Shown: piece after piece, positions 58,688-64,000 of the stretch
How positions within the stretch are numbered: position 1 is the stretch's first letter
Layout of the letters: each line of letters opens with the position of its first letter
Assembly (NCBI GenBank): GCA_964034945.1
Contig: OZ035962.1
Coordinates: 99,575,784-99,639,783 of the forward strand
Reading direction: 5' to 3'
Length of the DNA stretch: 64,000 nucleotides
Source of the DNA: Chrysopilus asiliformis
Taxonomy: Eukaryota > Arthropoda > Insecta > Diptera > Rhagionidae
Notes under the pieces: model-generated
Seen by the model: the letters and a program-made list of their open reading frames with translations, nothing else
Databases searched by the model: none
Told to the model about the DNA's origin: nothing
Translations under genes and position numbers: made by a program

Positions 58688-59236
58688 CAGGGTGGGCCAG
58701 AATAGACGCAGGGGTTTGAAGTCTTTATAACTTTTTTTTTATTTTTATTTTTTTAATTTTGTTTCAGCATTTTGTTAAGAAGACTTGGGCAGTTTAAAAT
58801 GGACCTGTACACAATAGAACAACGAACCGGTGGGCGGTGGGCTCAATGGCTCTTTTACGGGACATGTTTGGCGGACGCATTATTTCGAAAAGAAGCGATT
58901 TCAATTGGCCTCCGCGTTCACCTGATCTAACGACTCCAGATTGTTTCCTTTGGGGATATTTGAAAGAAAAGGTGTACGTCAACAAGCCAACAACCATCAG
59001 CCAATTGAAAACCAACATTCGCAGTGAAATCGAGGCCATAACACGAAAAATTATGGAAAATGTCTTGGAAAGAGCACGGAAAAAGGCCACCACTTGCGGG
59101 ATATAATTTTCCATGTTTAGACCAAAAATATTCCCCATCAATCAACTACATGTATTTGAAAAAAAAATTATAGGTTTCGCTAAAATAAAAAATTTATAAA
59201 GAATTCAAACCCCCGCGTCTATTCTGGCCCACCCTG
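58688..59236 (+). mobile_element. Internally deleted Tc1/mariner-type element (549 bp)
   Basis: Inverted ends of about 43 bases begin CAGGGTGGGCCAGAATAGAC (41 of 44 positions match). TA flanks both sides (58686-58687 and 59237-59238). The interior frame 58837-59106 encodes a C-terminal transposase scrap: WPPRSPDLTTPDCFLWGYLK followed by VYVNKPTTISQLK. The catalytic domain upstream is deleted, so it depends on a related enzyme elsewhere. Confidence 0.88.
58837..59106 (+). pseudogene. C-terminal scrap of a Tc1/mariner transposase
   Basis: 90 codons open from an internal ATG; only the last catalytic region (SPDLTTPDCFLWG) and the C-terminal tail remain. Residues before RIISKRSDFNW do not resemble transposase and mark the deletion junction. 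Confidence 0.75.
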
Positions 59237-59329
59237 TATAACTAAAAATCCAAAATGACTTGGATTTTTTTTCGCCACGCTAATACATTATATACTTTTT
59301 GTTCTTCGAATATATTCTTGCGTTTAAGA

Positions 59330-59835
59330 TATGTTTGCAGACTTCTTAACGTCCGAATCGAATCAATCGGGCTCAAAAACCCCCAAATGAAATGTTATCC
59401 GGAAAATTTGAGGAAAAGGATAATCACGTTATCCTAGCAGGACCTTCCAATATCCTTACAGGCTTCTTAATGTCAGAATTGGATTCACAGACCCCAAAAA
59501 CCCCCAGATGAGATTTTTTCCCGGAAAATTTGAGGAAAATGAATATCACATTATCCTTACCTTTTCTTTACAAAACAAAAGGACCTTTCCATATCTTTAC
59601 AATGATGAAGTAGTGAAAATATTTCACCTTATCTTTACGACCTTCCCTTATCTTTACGACCTCCCCTTATCTTTAGGAAGTAGTGAAAAAGGACGAAGTA
59701 GTGAAAAAATTGTCATTAGAGTATGTGTGCAAAAATTTCAATTCAATCGGGTGAGTGGAAATGGGTCAAAATTAGATTGCAAGATTTGACCCTGACCGAC
59801 AGACAGACAGATACGAAAGCAAGTTAAATAAAAGA
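59330..59835 (-). mobile_element. GTCT-bearing Helentron-like repeat, inverted relative of 40967-41420
   Basis: On the - strand it carries the GTCTGTCTGTC tract (59797-59810), GGTCAAATCTTGCAATC and the CATTTCCACTCACCCGATTG block, then diverged units with AAGGATAA words and AATCCAATTCTGACATTAA. Units are less regular than in the 41-kb copy. Confidence 0.65.
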
Positions 59836-59916
59836 AGGAAGTAAAAAGGCTCGAATCAAACTATTTTACGACAATGCAATTAAATATCCATTGTGACAAT
59901 ATGTGGGTCGTATTTA

Positions 59917-60660
59917 CCAGGGCACCAATCATGTATTCCGACGCGTCTCTGTCTTTCGACTTCGACGCAGCTTTTAATTCTTGACTTCACCATGGGTGCG
60001 TTCCTTTATTCCCGAGTAAAGTAAAGGTTGGGTTTGTCAAAGTTCGAACAGCTGATTGCCAAAGTTGAAATTTTACTGACGTTAACTCTGATTAAAAGAA
60101 CGCGATTTGGTTAACTTTGACAGCAGTGATGTGCACAACAATACATTAAAAAAAATAGAATTCTCCTTGATGTCGTATTTCTCATTTACAAGGACCACAA
60201 TAAAATCCTCCATTATTCTGCACAAAACTCATTCGAAACTACGAGACGAATTGACAGTTGATTGACAGTTGTAACCGTCTCGGTTAACTTTATCGCGTTC
60301 TTTAATTACAATTAAAGTTAACTTTCTCCAACTCAGCTCTCGAGCAGAGTTGAGAAAAGTAACTTTGACAGCTTAACTTTGGCATTTAGGAACGGCAGTA
60401 AAGTTTACTTAGCGTTAACCGTAGGCATTTAAGAACGCATTTCTGTTTACCGCGGTTAACCACGGTTAACCACGGTTAATAAAAGAACGCACCCCATATC
60501 AGCATCTTCAAATTTCCTGGAGTGACAGTCAGAATCACGTTTCGATTCATAGTGACGATTCCGCGAAATTTCAAGCTGCAGATATGGCGAAGTCAAGAGT
60601 TAAAAGCTCCGTCGAAGTCGAAAGTCAGAGACGCGTCGGAAAACATGATTGGTGCCCTGG
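59917..60660. mobile_element. Palindromic element with another MITE inserted (744 bp)
   Basis: CCAGGGCACCAATCATGTAT at the left is mirrored by CATGATTGGTGCCCTGG at the right; the arms run about 95-100 bases (AGACGCGTCGGA and AGTCAAGAATTAAAAGC-type blocks). Removing the inserted element (59994-60494) leaves a 240-base near-palindrome. Confidence 0.75.
59994..60494. mobile_element. Nested MITE with GGGTGCGTTC ends (501 bp)
   Basis: GGGTGCGTTCCTTTATT pairs with AATAAAAGAACGCACCC. CAT lies on both sides, and the mirrored arm of the host element shows a single CCATATC at the corresponding place, supporting a 3-base duplication. GGTTAAC/GTTAACC words recur throughout, including ACGGTTAACCACGGTTAACC near the right end. 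Confidence 0.75.
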
Positions 60661-60664
60661 AATT

Positions 60665-62975
60665 GATCATGTTTTGAAGGAAAATCTAAAATCAAAATTT
60701 TTAATAAATGCAATACCTACTATACTGCCTTCTTAATTTAATAAATTTAAAAAATTTAAGACCAGATAATTTAAAATCACGGATTGTAAATTGGACACTT
60801 AATAAATTGATTAAATGTGAAGTTCCGATATTGGAATGTTATCATCAAATATACAAGCAGATATTTAATTGTGTTGCTTTCTAATAAATCATACGAAACT
60901 AAATATAAATAGAACATAACCACAAAAAGCATTTGAAATCCATTTGAAATCTAATTAAAATTTGAATTTCATCACAATTCATTTTTATGTGAAAATTTCA
61001 TGAACTGACATAATAATACAATATTTAAATGCCAAAATATCAATTTTGCCATAAAAACTATATCTTATTACGAAGCTATTTCAAATCGCGCATTCATGCA
61101 ATTCTATTTTAATTTAACTACGTCGTCGGTCGAAGTAATAAATATTTATTATAATCGAAAAATTGCCATTATTCGAAAGTGTCAATTTTTTTAATCAAAT
61201 TCAAATTTCCGAAGTGAAAATACGGTTTGAATGCGTTTTTTGCATGATTCGAAGAAAAGTAAATTTTTAATATGAATGTAAATTTATTAACATTTTTTAA
61301 ATGTGGTTCATGGTCCACAAAAAATTATTGGCAATAACATTGTGTCAAATGAAATTTTAAACACAAATGATGCCATTTTTATATTCCAAAGATTATGCTA
61401 TTTATTTTCTAAAGAGATCCACGACAATTTCTATTCACTTGACCTATTTACAAAAATTATTGCGCTTTGAAGAATTTTTTAATAAGAGTTTGGCTTTGTT
61501 CAAAAACATTTCACCCAAATTACTGTTGCAATAAAAACCATCTGAATTTTTTGACCTCTTATATGTACGCCAATGTGTACGAATATCTATTTATATGTTT
61601 TTCTGTTGATTCATGTTATGCGTTGTTGCTCACATTATCCTTGTTTTTGACATTTCAAAGAAATTTTTCTGTCCTGTTTTTATTTCATGTCCAGCAAAAG
61701 TACGAAAACTCGACGGAAAAGAAAACGCCACCAAAAAAAAAAAATCCTGTAAAAACCATTTACCTCAAATAATTTTATGGCCCATAAGTTCATTACTTGT
61801 TATTCTTCCTTATTTAGGTTTCTTTTTCTTTTACTTATTTTTATGTTTTTGCCTGTTCTTGTAATTTTATCCACTGAATGAATTTTTAGTAACGGCCAGA
61901 AGATTAATAAAATTGCGGTTATTACGTCAATCTGCTTGGGGAATATTAGAAGCTAACATCTCTGAAATAAAAAAAAACATAAAATTTCTTGCACATGAAA
62001 AACGTGAAATTGAAATGAAAACCATAAAACGTTAGATCCAAAATTCGCATCCCCCTTACCCAAAGGTGAAAAGTGGATTTGTTTGTCTTGTTATTGTAAA
62101 TATAGCTTTAGGTGAAAAAAAGTTGTTTAATTTTGAGCAAAAGATTCCTTGAAAAAGTTATTTTCGTTGGTCAAAGAGATAAAAAAAAATATCTCGTGCC
62201 TAATTTTTAATGTGAATTATTTAAACGCGTAATTCATTCTTGCGATACCTGAAAGATTTTAAATCATTGATGCTTTTCACAATTTTTTTCATTTAATTAA
62301 AACCAAAATGTTTTGTAAACTGTCAAAAATCTTAACTTTCTTCAAAGGTCAATCATTTAGAATAATATAAGGTGACCATATTTTTGGTGTCAAGATGAGC
62401 GAGATGGTGGAGATAAGATTTACGCACGCAAAAATTTCACAAAACTTTCAAAACTTTACTTATCGAGCAAGCAAATTACTAAATATACGTCGAAGGCGAT
62501 TTTTTAAAACAAAATCTGGTGCAAAATTTAATTTGCTCAATTTCAAGTGAAAAAACAACTTTTTTTTCGGGATTTTGTGGATTCTATAAAAAACGCAAAA
62601 GGTTGTGTAAAATTATATTCTAAACACATTTTGTCACACAAAAATATTTCATTTGTATGGGGCAGGGGAGAAGAAGCGGTCCAATTCAATTTTGATATAA
62701 GGAAGAGATATGTAAAATCTTATTGTAAAGCAAATGTACAATTTTTTTTCTTCATATTTTTTCGATAAATTACCCGTTTCTATTCCAAAAATCTAAAATT
62801 TAAAAATAACATCAGATGAATCCTTCGTCCGATGAATCCTTCGAACCCTGCGTACTGGCAAAATACAAATAGAAACCATTCGCGCCAGTTTAACATTTCA
62901 AAGAGGGTGCGTGCGACATCTATCAGGAAATAGATTGTAAAGAAATTAACTTATCCAAGAAATGCACCATACTGC
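60665..62975. other. No gene recognised upstream of the GNB1L-like promoter
   Basis: Strongly AT-rich. Frames at 61467-61864 and 62547-62768 have no motif. No inverted or tandem repeats noted. It is one of the longer repeat-poor stretches in the window. Confidence 0.4.
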
Positions 62976-62979
62976 ACCA

Positions 62980-63290
62980 TTTTTTCCGTCAACAAAGACC
63001 GTGGCGCCACCGCGCGGCCAAAAAGGGAAATTTTCCGTAGACGCAAGGACTCAAACCTAAGGCAAGGACTCAAACCTAAAATCTACTTTGTTTTTATGGC
63101 CGAATATACTTCCCTCGGTCCATTGAAAAGTCAACCCTGTTTGACAACTCTGTTTTCGTTGAGCAGGAAATGAATTAAAGTGATTTTCTTATAAATTTTC
63201 AAGCAAATTCAAGTCTGAGTAGTTAAAAAACACTGTGTTTTATTGTGATAAATGCTTTAGTTGGTACCAGAAAGGATTTTTACGGTAACG
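62980..63290 (+). promoter_or_regulatory. Probable promoter and 5'UTR of the GNB1L-like gene
   Basis: This stretch lies directly upstream of the ATG at 63291 and is less AT-rich than the DNA to its left. It holds a perfect 10-base palindrome GTGGCGCCAC (63001-63010) followed by CGCGCGGCC, and an 18-base direct repeat GCAAGGACTCAAACCTAA at 63043-63060 and 63062-63079. No clear TATA box was seen, as is usual for housekeeping genes. The transcription start cannot be fixed from sequence. The role is inferred from position. Confidence 0.4.
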
Positions 63291-64000
63291 ATGGCTGTGC
63301 TTCCCCCTGATCCTGTTTTTAATTTACGCACCCAAGAAATGGGCGCTGTGTTTTCAATCTGCTTCCACCAAAATGAACGACTTTTAGCTGGCACTGAAAA
63401 AGGGTCTGTCTTCCTGTGGGATCTGCAGGTAAGAACAACTGAAATGCTTGCGGATTTTATTCCTTCATCAAACTTGGTTGCAGACAAACCGCTCACCCCT
63501 AAATTTCGTGGCCAGCACGGAACCCATTATGTCGCTCCATCATGCTGAAGACCACTTGATTACTCAGGAAAAATATGGAATGGTCAAGCGTTGGCTCCTC
63601 CACAACACTGGGTACACACAAGATTTGTGTTACGAGGCCAAACACACGGCATTCTGCAGATCAAATTTTGTCACTGACGATGGGTTTCTGGTCACTCCGC
63701 ATGGTGATAATGCAATCTGCCTGCTGTCCTTTGATGACTTCAAGACGCAACACATCCTCGATGCCCCCACGAATTCGCCTCAGCCCCTTGGCAGCATTTC
63801 GTGCCTGAAGGTAGTCTCAATTTCTGGCAACTACTACGTCATTGCTGGGTATGATTCGGGAAAAGTGATTACCTGGGATCTACGCACTTACGGGATCCTG
63901 AATCAGGAACAGTTCAATGAGTCACCAGCATCGATTGATTTCGAACCACAGACGAATCGTGGTCTGTGCGGAGGCTCAACCGATCAGATTTCCGTTTTCT
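63291..64000 (+). CDS. GNB1L: GNB1L-like WD40 repeat protein, N-terminal part (runs off the window)
   Basis: Two exons are visible: 63291-63428 (46 codons, phase 0) and 63484-64000, separated by a 55-base intron (63429-63483) with a GTAAG donor and a TTGCAG acceptor. Together they give 218 residues with no stop. The start is the ATG at 63291; the product begins MAVLPPDPVFNLR. WD40 blades seen: residues about 18-46 (ending GSVFLWDLQ), a later blade with AGYDSGKVITWDLRT, and a third starting SPASIDFEP and ending SVF at the edge. The order of blades and the short PPDPxFxLR N-terminus match GNB1L, a WD40 protein without a catalytic motif whose human relative works with TTT-complex proteins in stabilising PIKK kinases (family knowledge). 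Without splicing, the frame runs into a stop after 63545, so the intron call matters. The C-terminal blades lie outside the window. Identification is by recalled similarity, not a search. Confidence 0.9.

Noticed and set aside
63261..63548. 95-codon frame starting at a TTG upstream of the GNB1L-like ATG
   Set aside because: The start is not ATG, and the last third is intron read-through. The spliced model starting at 63291 fits the family.
1..64000. tRNA, rRNA, CRISPR array or bacterial-type operon features
   Set aside because: Scanning by eye for tRNA T-arm motifs gave no cloverleaf candidate, and there are no spaced identical repeats of CRISPR type. The DNA is eukaryotic.

Overview
The window looks like intergenic or intronic DNA of an insect, most likely a fly. 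The sequence is strongly AT-rich. The one clear host gene has a 55-base intron with GTAAG/CAG borders, a size typical of flies. Several short interspersed repeats carry the (GTCY)n microsatellites described for dipteran mini-me/DINE-type elements. The transposases present are an irritans-type mariner and rosa-type DD41D mariners, both known from flies. The species cannot be named from the sequence.

Layout. Positions 1-63,000 hold no convincing host gene and are a dense mosaic of transposable elements, mostly short non-autonomous elements with inverted ends. Main landmarks, left to right: an inverted-repeat element (1.8-2.3 kb); a hAT element with 8-base target duplications carrying two nested insertions (4.7-6.3 kb); tandem arrays of about 120 bases and GTCT-bearing repeats (8.5-9.8 kb); a perfect 83-base inverted repeat (9.9-10.3 kb); a pogo-like element (11.4 kb); the first of six copies of a (GTCY)n repeat family (11.8 kb; the others at 18.6, 51.8, 54.1, 55.7 and 57.8 kb); two copies of a 382-base near-perfect palindrome (4.8 and 18.0 kb); a 5'-truncated LINE inside one repeat copy (19.1-21.5 kb); a large foldback element with about 1.5-kb arms and an intact-ORF mariner in one arm (22.7-27.1 kb); more inverted-repeat elements (27.5, 28.3 kb); a dead DD41D mariner (30.3-31.2 kb); a hAT element full of GTAC motifs (34.8-35.4 kb); a DD41D fragment (38.5-38.9 kb); and a second cluster of Helitron-like, pogo-like and hairpin elements from 40 to 60.7 kb.

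The only host gene recognised starts at 63,291 on the + strand and runs off the right edge. It encodes the N-terminal part of a WD40 protein resembling GNB1L.

Insertion order can be read in several places. The LINE sits inside a (GTCY)n repeat copy. The mariner sits in the right arm of the foldback, whose left arm keeps the empty site. The palindrome and the DD41D remnant sit inside the hAT element. The mariner (perfect 30-base ends, intact 349-codon frame) and the palindromes (identical arms) appear to be the youngest. No coordinated new gene system is evident; the unusual content is structural.
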